Of a DNA stretch of 6,165 nt, positions 1 to 5,973 are shown one piece after another. The DNA comes from Pseudomonadota bacterium. Its GTDB lineage: Bacteria > Pseudomonadota > Gammaproteobacteria > Burkholderiales > Burkholderiaceae_D. How positions within the stretch are numbered: position 1 is the first letter of the stretch; the number at the start of each line of letters is the position of its first letter. The stretch is taken from the NCBI GenBank assembly GCA_023392035.1, contig JAEVZY010000374.1, forward strand, positions 1 through 6,165, in the 5' to 3' direction. A program made the translations under genes and the position numbers. The notes beneath the pieces were generated by a model, which saw only the letters and a program-made list of their open reading frames with translations, had not been told where the DNA came from and made no database searches.

Positions 1-1213
1 GTACAACGAAGACGGCTCGGTCAAGGGCGTAGCAACCGGCAATATGGGCGTGAACCGCGAAGGCGAACCCACCGACGCCTTCCAGCTCGGCATGGAACTG
101 CACGCCAAGTACACCTTCTTTGCCGAAGGCTCGCGCGGCCACCTGGGCCGGCAATTGATGGCCAAGTTCGACCTGGCCGAAGGGCGCGAGCCGCAAACCT
201 ATGGCATCGGCATCAAGGAATTGTGGGAAATCGATCCGGCCAAGCATCAGCCCGGACTGGTGATCCATACCGCCGGCTGGCCGCTGAACAACGATACCTA
301 CGGCGGCTCTTTCCTCTATCACCTGGAGAACAACCAGGTTGCCGTGGGCTATGTGGTCGGACTGGCCTACCAGAACCCGTATCTGTCGCCCTATGAGGAA
401 TTCCAGCGCTACAAGACCCACCCGGCGATCCGCGGTTTCTTTGAAGGCGGCAAGCGCATCTCCTACGGCGCCCGCGCCATCACCGCCGGTGGCCTGCAAT
501 CGCTGCCCAAGCTGGTGTTTCCGGGTGGCGCATTGATCGGCTGCGATGCCGGCTTCCTGAATGCCAGCCGCATCAAGGGCAGCCATGCCGCCATGAAGAG
601 CGGCATGCTGGCGGCCGAGGCGGTGTTCGATGCGCTGGCGCAGGATCGCCAGGGCGATTCTCTGGACGCCTACCCGCAAGCTTTCGAGAAATCGTGGCTG
701 CATGAAGAGCTGCACGTGGCGCGCAATTTCAAGCCGGCCATGGGCATGGGGCTGGTGAAAGGGACGCTGATGGTGGGCATCGACCAGGTGCTGTTCAAGG
801 GCCATGCGCCCTGGACCCTGCATCACAAGCATGCGGACCATGAAGAGTTGCGCCCGGCCTCGGAATTCAAGCCGATCGCCTATCCCAAGCCGGATGGCAA
901 GCTGACTTTCGATCGCCTGTCTTCGGTGTTCATTTCCAACACCAATCACAGCGAAGACCAGCCGGTGCATCTGACGCTGAAAGATCCGTCGGTGCCGGTG
1001 AACATCAACCTGGCCAAATACGCCGGGCCGGAACAGCGCTATTGCCCGGCTGGCGTGTATGAGTTCGTCAAGTCCGATGCCGGCGAAGACCGCTTGCAGA
1101 TCAACGCCCAGAACTGCGTGCACTGCAAGACTTGCGATATCAAGGACCCGACCCAGAACATTGTGTGGGTGACGCCGGAGGGCGGCGGCGGGCCGAACTA
1201 TCCGAATATGTAG
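1..1213 (+). CDS. Electron transfer flavoprotein-ubiquinone oxidoreductase (ETF-QO), 5' partial
   Basis: C-terminal part of ETF-QO, the bacterial counterpart of ETFDH. It is a membrane-associated FAD and 4Fe-4S enzyme that passes electrons from reduced ETF (fed by acyl-CoA and amino-acid dehydrogenases) to ubiquinone. The frame is open from base 2, so the ATG at 44 is internal and not the start. 403 residues are visible; the family is about 550 aa, so roughly 150 N-terminal residues, including the first FAD-binding glycine motif, lie outside the window. Seen here: a conserved FFAEGSRGHLG segment (visible residues about 38-48), the flavoprotein block GCDAGFLN followed by IKGSHAAMKSGM (about 180-202), and a C-terminal ferredoxin-like domain. 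Its cluster ligands are Cys348 (in CPAGVYE) and Cys372, Cys375 and Cys378 (in CVHCKTCDIKDP). The protein ends in a normal GGGGPNYPNM-type tail at TAG 1211-1213, so the 3' end is intact. It is transcribed towards, and convergent with, the nuo-side genes. The family assignment is secure. Confidence 0.96.
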   Translation, partial: YNEDGSVKGVATGNMGVNREGEPTDAFQLGMELHAKYTFFAEGSRGHLGRQLMAKFDLAEGREPQTYGIGIKELWEIDPAKHQPGLVIHTAGWPLNNDTYGGSFLYHLENNQVAVGYVVGLAYQNPYLSPYEEFQRYKTHPAIRGFFEGGKRISYGARAITAGGLQSLPKLVFPGGALIGCDAGFLNASRIKGSHAAMKSGMLAAEAVFDALAQDRQGDSLDAYPQAFEKSWLHEELHVARNFKPAMGMGLVKGTLMVGIDQVLFKGHAPWTLHHKHADHEELRPASEFKPIAYPKPDGKLTFDRLSSVFISNTNHSEDQPVHLTLKDPSVPVNINLAKYAGPEQRYCPAGVYEFVKSDAGEDRLQINAQNCVHCKTCDIKDPTQNIVWVTPEGGGGPNYPNM

Positions 1214-1216
1214 CGA

Positions 1217-1249
1217 TCAGGGCCCGATCAGGAAGTGCTTCGGCCCTGA
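1217..1249 (+). terminator. Inverted repeat just after ETF-QO, possible terminator
   Basis: TCAGGGCC (1217-1224) pairs perfectly with GGCCCTGA (1242-1249). Inside it, GAA (1232-1234) can pair with TTC (1239-1241) to continue the stem across a one-sided bulge. It begins four bases after the ETF-QO stop, where a terminator would sit. No clear T-run follows, only a CCTTCCTGTGGATTT stretch, so intrinsic termination is uncertain. It may act instead as a 3'-end stabilising hairpin. Confidence 0.4.
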
Positions 1250-1271
1250 ACCTTCCTGTGGATTTGTATAC

Positions 1272-1306
1272 GCAGTGCTCCCTTTATGTCGCTTAAGGAG
1301 CACTGC
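1272..1306. repeat. Perfect 10-bp inverted repeat with 15-base loop
   Basis: GCAGTGCTCC (1272-1281) is the exact reverse complement of GGAGCACTGC (1297-1306). After one mismatch the flanks TATA and TGTA allow a few more A-T and G-T pairs, so the whole hairpin can reach about 15 bp. It lies between the convergent ETF-QO and hepT transcripts and is symmetrical, so it could work as a bidirectional transcript end. No T-tract is present on either strand. A protein-binding palindrome or a dispersed intergenic repeat is also possible. Confidence 0.5.
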
Positions 1307-1324
1307 ATGTATTCCAGCACAGCC

Positions 1325-1347
1325 GCCGGCGGGCCTAACCCGCCGGC
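1325..1347 (-). terminator. GC-rich hairpin overlapping the 3' end of hepT
   Basis: GCCGGCGGG (1325-1333) and CCCGCCGGC (1339-1347) form a perfect 9-bp stem with a five-base loop (1334-1338). The TAG that ends the HepT C-terminal frame (1335-1337 on the - strand) lies in the loop, and the last codons form one arm. The position suits the end of the toxin-antitoxin transcript. There is no T-run downstream on the - strand, so it is only a candidate, perhaps a Rho-assisted or stability hairpin. Confidence 0.4.
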
Positions 1348-1695
1348 AAGTGAATGCCAAGCTCGAATGCCACAGCCTCAATTGCAGTCTTCACGGCTTC
1401 GAGATCGCGTTCCACCACTTCCGAGGTGAGGGCCACATCGACCCCGAGATATCTATGTGGCAAGCATATCGCGCATGCCGGCAATTGATTTCCATGGAAC
1501 GTTGGGTACCCGGGCTGCAAGGTCCTGGGTGCCGAAATCTTTCACGGCTTGCCCGATGATCTCGATGTTCCGCATCACAGCGTCTTGAGTCTTGATGTCC
1601 TCGAAGTAGTACTCCCGCCCCTCGGACGTAAAGCGGCGTATCCGCTGTATGCAGTCATAGATGCAGACCAGATACACCCCCCGATCATGACTCAT
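1335..1695 (-). pseudogene. hepT: HepT-like HEPN toxin (DUF86 family), frameshifted in its catalytic motif
   Basis: The gene for a HEPN-domain RNase toxin is split over two frames. The first frame runs from ATG 1695 to a TAG at 1453-1455 and gives 80 aa. It contains the DUF86 hallmark MRNIEIIGQAVKDF, then VPWKSIAGMRDMLA. The missing part follows at once in the next frame: HRYLGVDV, then a helix with VVERDLEAVKTAIEAV, ending at TAG 1335-1337. The span is 361 bases, which is 120 codons plus one. Dropping one base at 1458-1460 restores a 119-aa protein of normal HepT size with R75-D-M-L-A-H80-R-Y82, the RX4HXY motif. In this family the motif is the RNase active site, and its Tyr is the residue the MntA antitoxin AMPylates. 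As read, the toxin stops just before the catalytic His and lacks the last third. The start overlaps the mntA stop as ATGA (1692-1695), so the two genes are translationally coupled. The family call is firm; whether the frameshift is real or a sequencing error cannot be decided here. Confidence 0.88.
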
Positions 1696-1997
1696 AGGTC
1701 CACCGCTTCATTGAGAATGCGGTCCCGCAGATAGGGATAGATTCCCTTTTCGGAAACAACGTCTACATCACGTCCAAGCGCAGAGGCCAGGTCATCTCGT
1801 AGCCCGACCAGATCGGTCAGACTGCGGCCCGCCTCCATCTCGACCAGAAAGTCGATATCGCTGGCAATGGTGTCTTCGCCGCGGGCGACAGAACCGAAAA
1901 CTCGCAGATGGCGAGCGCCATGGCGCGCGGCGAGCGCCACCAATTCCAGTCTTCGCTGCCGAATTTGCTCGAGGGTCCGAACTGCCTGAGTGGTCAT
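1692..1997 (-). CDS. mntA: MntA-type nucleotidyltransferase antitoxin (MNT domain)
   Basis: A 101-aa minimal nucleotidyltransferase of the DNA-polymerase-beta superfamily. It acts in the cytoplasm as antitoxin to HepT; characterised members add AMP units to the Tyr of the toxin's RX4HXY motif. The motif GSX10DXD is complete: G35-S36 in FGSVARGE, then D47-I-D49 in SDIDFLVE. A third acidic position, D79, lies in GRDVDVVSE. An N-terminal helix with several Arg (about residues 1-25) precedes it. The start at 1997 is chosen because GGAGG sits six bases upstream and the MNT fold begins directly after; the longer open frame to 2150 runs into the Nudix gene and looks like its shadow. The stop overlaps the hepT start by ATGA. 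It lies 53 bases after the Nudix gene with its own likely promoter, which suggests an independent cassette. Nothing in it is broken, although its partner toxin is frameshifted. Confidence 0.92.
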   Translation of the reverse strand: MTTQAVRTLEQIRQRRLELVALAARHGARHLRVFGSVARGEDTIASDIDFLVEMEAGRSLTDLVGLRDDLASALGRDVDVVSEKGIYPYLRDRILNEAVDL

Positions 1998-2003
1998 GAT
2001 CTG

Positions 2004-2008
2004 CCTCC
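2004..2008 (-). promoter_or_regulatory. Ribosome binding site of mntA
   Basis: GGAGG on the - strand, six bases (1998-2003) before ATG 1997. It is a strong Shine-Dalgarno match and settles the mntA start against the longer upstream reading frame. Confidence 0.8.
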
Positions 2009-2025
2009 AAACATGCCTTTTGCGA

Positions 2026-2031
2026 ATTATA
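2026..2031 (-). promoter_or_regulatory. Likely -10 box of the mntA-hepT promoter
   Basis: A perfect TATAAT on the - strand in the only sizeable gap of the - strand gene row (1998-2050). Transcription would begin near 2019, giving a leader of about 22 bases that contains the GGAGG site. The hexamer 17 bases upstream (GTAAGC) is a poor -35, so the promoter would be weak or activator-dependent. Position and consensus support it; no start site is proven. Confidence 0.55.
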
Positions 2032-2032
2032 C

Positions 2033-2050
2033 GCAGGCTGACTGGCAGGC
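2033..2050 (-). repeat. GCCTGC direct repeat next to the mntA -10 box
   Basis: GCCTGC occurs twice on the - strand (2050-2045 and 2038-2033), separated by CAGTCA, giving a 12-bp period. The pair fills the space just upstream of the TATAAT box. That is where an operator would sit in a self-regulated toxin-antitoxin cassette, but neither protein of this pair has a recognisable DNA-binding domain. Chance is quite possible in GC-rich sequence. Confidence 0.3.
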
Positions 2051-2614
2051 TTACGGCCGACTCCCGCCCCACTCCCCGGCGACCAGCTTCTCCAGCCAGA
2101 AAGTCCCGATCACCGTTTTCACGTCGCTGATCTTCCCTTCGCGCACCCACAGCAGCAAGTCATCCAGGCTGACCGCGATGGTTTCCAGGAATTCGCCGTG
2201 GTCCAGTTGCGCCTGGCCTTCGGTCAGGCCGCGCGCCAGATAGAGCACGATGCGCTCGTCGGAATAGGCGATGGCGTTGTGGATGGTGGTGACATAGGTC
2301 CACTCGGAGGCGCTGCAGCCGGTTTCTTCCAGCAGTTCGCGCTGGGCGCAGGCGAGCGGGTCTTCGCCGTATTCCAGTTTCCCGGCCGGGAATTCCAGCA
2401 TCACGCGGCCCATGGGATAGCGGAATTGGCGCTCCAGCAGGATGCGGCCGTCGGCCAGCACCGGAAGGATGGCGACCGCGCCGGGGTGCTTGATGTATTC
2501 GCGCCCGGCTTCATTGCCGTCGGGCAGGCGCACCTTGTCGCGCCAGACCTTCAGCAGGCGGCCGTCAAAGACTTGTTCGCTGCTGATGCAGCTTTCTTCC
2601 AGATGCTTGTCCAT
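2051..2614 (-). CDS. Nudix hydrolase, ADP-ribose pyrophosphatase-like
   Basis: A 187-aa cytoplasmic Nudix enzyme, probably hydrolysing ADP-ribose or a related nucleoside diphosphate derivative to AMP plus a phosphosugar. The Nudix box G-X5-E-X7-RE-U-XEE-X-G-U is complete at residues 78-100: G78, E84, R92-E93, E96-E97, G99. The E residues bind the catalytic Mg2+ ions. The N-terminal half (about 14-75) has the beta-strand pattern of the ADPRase/NudF subgroup, and YSDERI (117-122) matches the SDE segment typical of that group. The usual Pro-Gly before it is replaced by Ile-Ala (115-116), so the exact substrate is uncertain. ATG 2614 is preceded by GGGGAGGG about five bases upstream, a strong ribosome site. 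It begins 12 bases after the DUF2818 stop, so it is likely co-transcribed with the end of the nuo operon. The length is a little shorter than E. coli NudF (about 209 aa). Confidence 0.9.
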   Translation of the reverse strand: MDKHLEESCISSEQVFDGRLLKVWRDKVRLPDGNEAGREYIKHPGAVAILPVLADGRILLERQFRYPMGRVMLEFPAGKLEYGEDPLACAQRELLEETGCSASEWTYVTTIHNAIAYSDERIVLYLARGLTEGQAQLDHGEFLETIAVSLDDLLLWVREGKISDVKTVIGTFWLEKLVAGEWGGSRP

Positions 2615-2626
2615 GCCGCCCTCCCC

Positions 2627-2932
2627 TCAAGCGTGATGCCGGCGCAGGTATTGATAGACGAAACCGGGAAAGGCCAGCACCAGGAACAGGCAGGCTGTCA
2701 CGGCGTAGAACTCCCAGCCTTGCGGAGCGACATTGCCGGCACGCGCTTCCATCAGACGCGCAACGGCCCCGACCACGAAATAGAGAACGATCAATTCGAC
2801 CAGCCGCATCCAGAGCGGCTTGGTCGGAGACTTGAGCGGCAGCGCCGCGAACAGGCGCTGGTTGAAGAAAGGCAGATTGGCGGCCAGCAGCGCCAGCAGG
2901 ATCACGAACCAGCTGGCGATCGAAACGTCCAC
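2627..2932 (-). CDS. DUF2818 family small membrane protein
   Basis: A 101-aa protein of unknown function. Three hydrophobic segments are visible, at about residues 3-23, 42-61 and 74-94, with a basic link between the first two (KSPTKPLWMR) and a basic end (RRHHA), so it is probably an inner-membrane protein. From memory, DUF2818 genes lie directly after nuoN in many Burkholderiales, and the same is true here: it begins 19 bases after the nuoN stop. The start is GTG at 2932; no in-frame ATG lies near, and an AGGG sits nine bases upstream, a modest ribosome site. Its place between nuoN and the Nudix gene suggests co-transcription and perhaps a link to complex I, such as assembly or stability. 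That role is inference from position only. Confidence 0.88.
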   Translation of the reverse strand: MDVSIASWFVILLALLAANLPFFNQRLFAALPLKSPTKPLWMRLVELIVLYFVVGAVARLMEARAGNVAPQGWEFYAVTACLFLVLAFPGFVYQYLRRHHA

Positions 2933-2951
2933 CTTGATCCGCCCTGCCGGC

Positions 2952-4442
2952 TCAGGAAGCCAGGGTGCGGGTGATGGCCACCACGCATGCAGCCATCAAG
3001 GGACCGGGCAGCAGACCCAGCGCGACGATGGCCACGCCATTGGCGGACATGACGGCGCGCATGTCGCCCGGCACCTCGATGGCGGCGTTGTCCGCCGGCT
3101 CGTCGAAGTACATGGCCTTGATCACGCGCAGGTAGTAATACGCACCCACCAGCGAGAACAGCACCGCCACCACAGCCAGCCACACCTGGCCGGTGGCCAG
3201 AACGGCTTGCAGCACCGCCAGCTTGGCGTAGAAGCCGACCATCGGCGGCACGCCGGCCAGCGACAGCAGCAGGATCATCATCACCGCGGCATACCAGGGG
3301 CTCTTCTGGTTCAAGCCCTTGAAGTCGTCGATGTTCTCCGCTTCAAAACCGGCGCGCGAGAGCAGCATGATCATGCCGAAGGTGCCCAGCGTGGTCAGCA
3401 CATAGGTGATGGTGTAGAACAGCGCCGAGCTGTAGGCGTTGGCGGCGGAAGCCGCATTGCTGCCGGCGAACACGCCCGACAGCAGACCCAGCAGCATGAA
3501 GCCGGTCTGGCCGATGGTGGAGTAAGCCAGCATGCGCTTGAGGTTGGTCTGCACGATGGCGGTGATATTGCCCACTGCCATCGACAACACGGCCAGCACG
3601 GTCAGCATCTGCTGCCAATCCACGGCCATCGACCACATGCCTTCCACCAGCAGGCGGATGCAGATGGCGAAGCTGGCCAGCTTGGGTGCGCCTGCGATCA
3701 GCAGGGTGACCGAAGTCGGTGCGCCCTGGTAGACGTCCGGAGCCCACATGTGGAAGGGCGCAGCCACCAGTTTGAAGGCCAGGCCGGCCACGACGAAGAC
3801 CAGGCCGAACACCAGCACCGTGCGGTTGTTGACAGCGCCGGCGGCCGCAGCCTTGGCCACTTCGCCCAGCTCCAGCGAGCCGGTAGCGCCATACAGCATG
3901 GAGATGCCGTACAGCAGGAAACCGGAAGCCATCGCACCCAGCACGAAATACTTCATCGCCGCCTCGGTCGAAACCGAGTGAGTGCGACGCAGCGCCACCA
4001 GCGCATACAGCGACAGCGACATCAATTCCAGACCGAGGTAGATGATCAGGAAGTTGTTGGCCGAGATCATCACCATCTGTCCCAGCAGGGACAGCAGCGC
4101 CATGACGTAGAACTCGCCGCCCAGGGTGCCGGACAGCATCTCGCGCTTCTCGGTGTAGCTGCGCGAGTAGATCAGCGTCATTCCCACGGCCAGGTAGGAG
4201 AACAGCTTGAGCAGGCTGGCCATCGGGTCCGACACGAAGGCGTTGTGGAACACATACGTGGTGCCGCCGGCCTGGAAGTCGGCAAAGCTGAAGATGCCGC
4301 ACACGACCAGGGTCGCCAGCGACAGCACATAGGTGAGGTTGCGCCTGGAGGCCGGCAGGAACATGTCGATCAACAGGATCGCGCATGCTGCCGTCAGCAG
4401 GATGAGCTCGGGATAGAGGGGGGCCAGATTCAGGTTATTCAT
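2952..4442 (-). CDS. nuoN: NADH-quinone oxidoreductase subunit N (complex I, NuoN)
   Basis: An antiporter-like inner-membrane subunit of complex I that couples NADH-to-ubiquinone electron transfer to proton pumping. It is 496 aa, almost wholly hydrophobic with about 14 membrane helices, and full length for the family. Key charged residues of the proton path are present: E139 in LGLELMSLSLYALVA, K164 in MKYFVLGA, K224 in AFKLVAAPFHMW, K254 in APKLASF and K407 in VGFYAKL. H231 and the WAPDVYQGAP segment that follow are typical of NuoN. The start at 4442 (MNNLNLAPLYPE) is preferred over the longer frame to 4550, whose first 36 residues overlap nuoM in another frame and are not NuoN-like. AAGG lies about nine bases upstream. 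It follows nuoM by 23 bases and precedes DUF2818 by 19 bases, so it sits in the operon, normally the last nuo gene. Confidence 0.97.
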   Translation of the reverse strand: MNNLNLAPLYPELILLTAACAILLIDMFLPASRRNLTYVLSLATLVVCGIFSFADFQAGGTTYVFHNAFVSDPMASLLKLFSYLAVGMTLIYSRSYTEKREMLSGTLGGEFYVMALLSLLGQMVMISANNFLIIYLGLELMSLSLYALVALRRTHSVSTEAAMKYFVLGAMASGFLLYGISMLYGATGSLELGEVAKAAAAGAVNNRTVLVFGLVFVVAGLAFKLVAAPFHMWAPDVYQGAPTSVTLLIAGAPKLASFAICIRLLVEGMWSMAVDWQQMLTVLAVLSMAVGNITAIVQTNLKRMLAYSTIGQTGFMLLGLLSGVFAGSNAASAANAYSSALFYTITYVLTTLGTFGMIMLLSRAGFEAENIDDFKGLNQKSPWYAAVMMILLLSLAGVPPMVGFYAKLAVLQAVLATGQVWLAVVAVLFSLVGAYYYLRVIKAMYFDEPADNAAIEVPGDMRAVMSANGVAIVALGLLPGPLMAACVVAITRTLAS

Positions 4443-4465
4443 CTCGGTGCCTTGTTGCGATGCCC

Positions 4466-5956
4466 TTACGGCGCCAGCTTGGAAACGGATACGTGCTTCA
4501 GCAGGTCGGTGACCGAGACCTGCACCGCATCGGTGAAGGGCGCGGGCCACAGGCCCATGACCAGCACAGCGATGGCCAGCAGACCCAGCATGGCGAATTC
4601 ACGCATGCTGAGGTCGGACAGCGCCGCCACATGCTCATGCGTCACTTCGCCGAAGATCACGCGCTTGACCAGCCACAGCGAGTAGGCCGCGCCCAGGATC
4701 AGGGCCAGGGCAGCCAACAGGCCAATCCAGAAATTGAATTGCACGCCGCCCAGGATGACCATGAATTCGCCGACGAAACCGGAGGTGGCCGGCAGGCCGC
4801 AATTGGCCAGCGAGAACAGCACGAAGAAGGTGGCAAAGCGCGGCATGGTGTTGACGACGCCGCCGTAATCGGCGATCTGGCGCGAGTGCACGCGGTCATA
4901 CAGCACGCCGATGCACAGGAACATGGCGCCCGACACGAAGCCGTGCGAAATCATCTGCATGATCGCGCCCTGCGTGCCCATCTGGTTGAACATGAAATAG
5001 CCGAGTGTCACGAAACCCATGTGGGCAATCGAGGAGTAAGCCACCAGCTTTTTCATGTCGGCCTGCACCAGCGCCACCAGGCCGATGTAGATGACGGCGA
5101 TCAGCGACAGGGTGATGACGAACGGCGCCAGGTAATGCGAAGCGTCCGGCGTGATCGGCAGCGAGAACCGCAGGAAACCGTAGCCGCCCAGCTTCAGCAT
5201 GATGGCGGCCAGCACCACGGAACCTCCGGTCGGCGCTTCCACGTGGGCATCCGGCAGCCAGGTATGCACCGGCCACATCGGCACCTTGACCGCGAAGGCC
5301 AGCAGGAAAGCCAGGAAGATCAGGATCTGCGGCTTCATGGCCAGCGGCAGTTGTTGCCAGGCCAGGATGTCAAACGAGTTGCCCGACTTGAAGTACAGGT
5401 AGATCAGGGCCACCAGCATCAGCAGCGAGCCGAGGAAGGTGTACAGGAAAAACTTCAGCGCCGCGTACACGCGGTTCGGTCCGCCCCAGACGCCGATGAT
5501 GATGAACATCGGGATCAGGGTGGCTTCGAAGAACACGTAGAACAGCATCGCGTCCAGCGCGCAGAACACGCCGATCATCGCGCCGGACAGGATCAGGAAA
5601 GCGCCCATGTATTGGGCGACGCGCTTTTCGATCACTTCCCAGGCGGCGATCACCACGATCACGGTGATGAAGGCGGTCAGCGGCACGAACCACAGCGAGA
5701 GGCCGTCGATGCCCAGGTAGTACCAGATGTTGAAGCGCGAAATCCACTCGGTCTTTTCGACGAACTGCACGCCGTGCGCGGCATTGTCGAAGTTGGAGAT
5801 GATCGGCAGCGTGACTGCAAAGCTGATCAGCGAGCCGACCAGCGATACGCCGCGCACCAGGCCGGGATTGTCATCGCGTCCGAAGGCCAGCACAAAGGCG
5901 CCGAACAGGATCGGCAACCAGATCGCGAGACTGAGGTAAGGAAGAGTTGACTGCAT
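4466..5956 (-). CDS. nuoM: NADH-quinone oxidoreductase subunit M (complex I, NuoM)
   Basis: A proton-pumping, Mrp-antiporter-like membrane subunit of complex I, located between NuoN and NuoL in the membrane arm. It is 496 aa with about 14 hydrophobic helices, full length. The conserved residues known from E. coli NuoM are all visible: E144 in FYVFFEATLIPM, K224 in FAVKVPMWPVHTWLPDAH, K255 in AAIMLKLGGYG, H312 and H338 in AHMGF and MISHGF, and E397 in TSGFVGEFMV. The signature VEAPTGGSVVLA follows K224. The start at 5956 (MQSTLPYLSL) puts the first helix in register. The upstream sequence AAAAGAAC is a weak ribosome site, so translation may be coupled to nuoL, whose stop is 17 bases away. nuoN begins 23 bases downstream. 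No breaks or odd residues were seen. Confidence 0.98.
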   Translation of the reverse strand: MQSTLPYLSLAIWLPILFGAFVLAFGRDDNPGLVRGVSLVGSLISFAVTLPIISNFDNAAHGVQFVEKTEWISRFNIWYYLGIDGLSLWFVPLTAFITVIVVIAAWEVIEKRVAQYMGAFLILSGAMIGVFCALDAMLFYVFFEATLIPMFIIIGVWGGPNRVYAALKFFLYTFLGSLLMLVALIYLYFKSGNSFDILAWQQLPLAMKPQILIFLAFLLAFAVKVPMWPVHTWLPDAHVEAPTGGSVVLAAIMLKLGGYGFLRFSLPITPDASHYLAPFVITLSLIAVIYIGLVALVQADMKKLVAYSSIAHMGFVTLGYFMFNQMGTQGAIMQMISHGFVSGAMFLCIGVLYDRVHSRQIADYGGVVNTMPRFATFFVLFSLANCGLPATSGFVGEFMVILGGVQFNFWIGLLAALALILGAAYSLWLVKRVIFGEVTHEHVAALSDLSMREFAMLGLLAIAVLVMGLWPAPFTDAVQVSVTDLLKHVSVSKLAP

Positions 5957-5973
5957 GATGTTCTTTTATGGAT

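Noticed and set aside
1453..1460. Programmed +1 ribosomal frameshifting to make full-length HepT.
   Set aside because: The shift site (GCC ACA TAG) lacks a plausible re-pairing P-site codon: ACA to CAT would not keep tRNA contact, and a slip at the stop would replace the catalytic His with Thr. A plain indel explains it better.
1692..2150. A longer MntA starting at 2150.
   Set aside because: The extra 51 residues lie over the end of the Nudix gene and are Arg-rich shadow sequence. A strong GGAGG site and the -10 box both point to ATG 1997.
4443..4550. A longer NuoN starting at 4550.
   Set aside because: The added residues overlap the nuoM coding end and do not look like a membrane protein. 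The MNNLNLAPLYPE start is NuoN-like and correctly spaced after nuoM.
2820..4685. A 621-codon + strand open frame opposite nuoN and its neighbours.
   Set aside because: Same cause: the antisense of a Leu/Val/Ala-rich membrane gene in GC-rich DNA that avoids TTA, CTA and TCA codons. The His/Gln-rich product matches no recognisable family, and the frame crosses several real genes.
4460..5950. A 496-codon + strand open frame opposite nuoM.
   Set aside because: It is the codon-for-codon mirror of nuoM (offset six bases). Its product is loaded with His, Gln, Gly, Asp and Arg, as expected from antisense Val, Leu, Ala and Ile codons. nuoM carries all of its family motifs on the other strand.
2952..5956. 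nuoM and nuoN have exactly the same length (1491 bases), suggesting a recent duplication.
   Set aside because: The two proteins belong to anciently related but clearly distinct subfamilies with different sequences. Equal length is coincidence.
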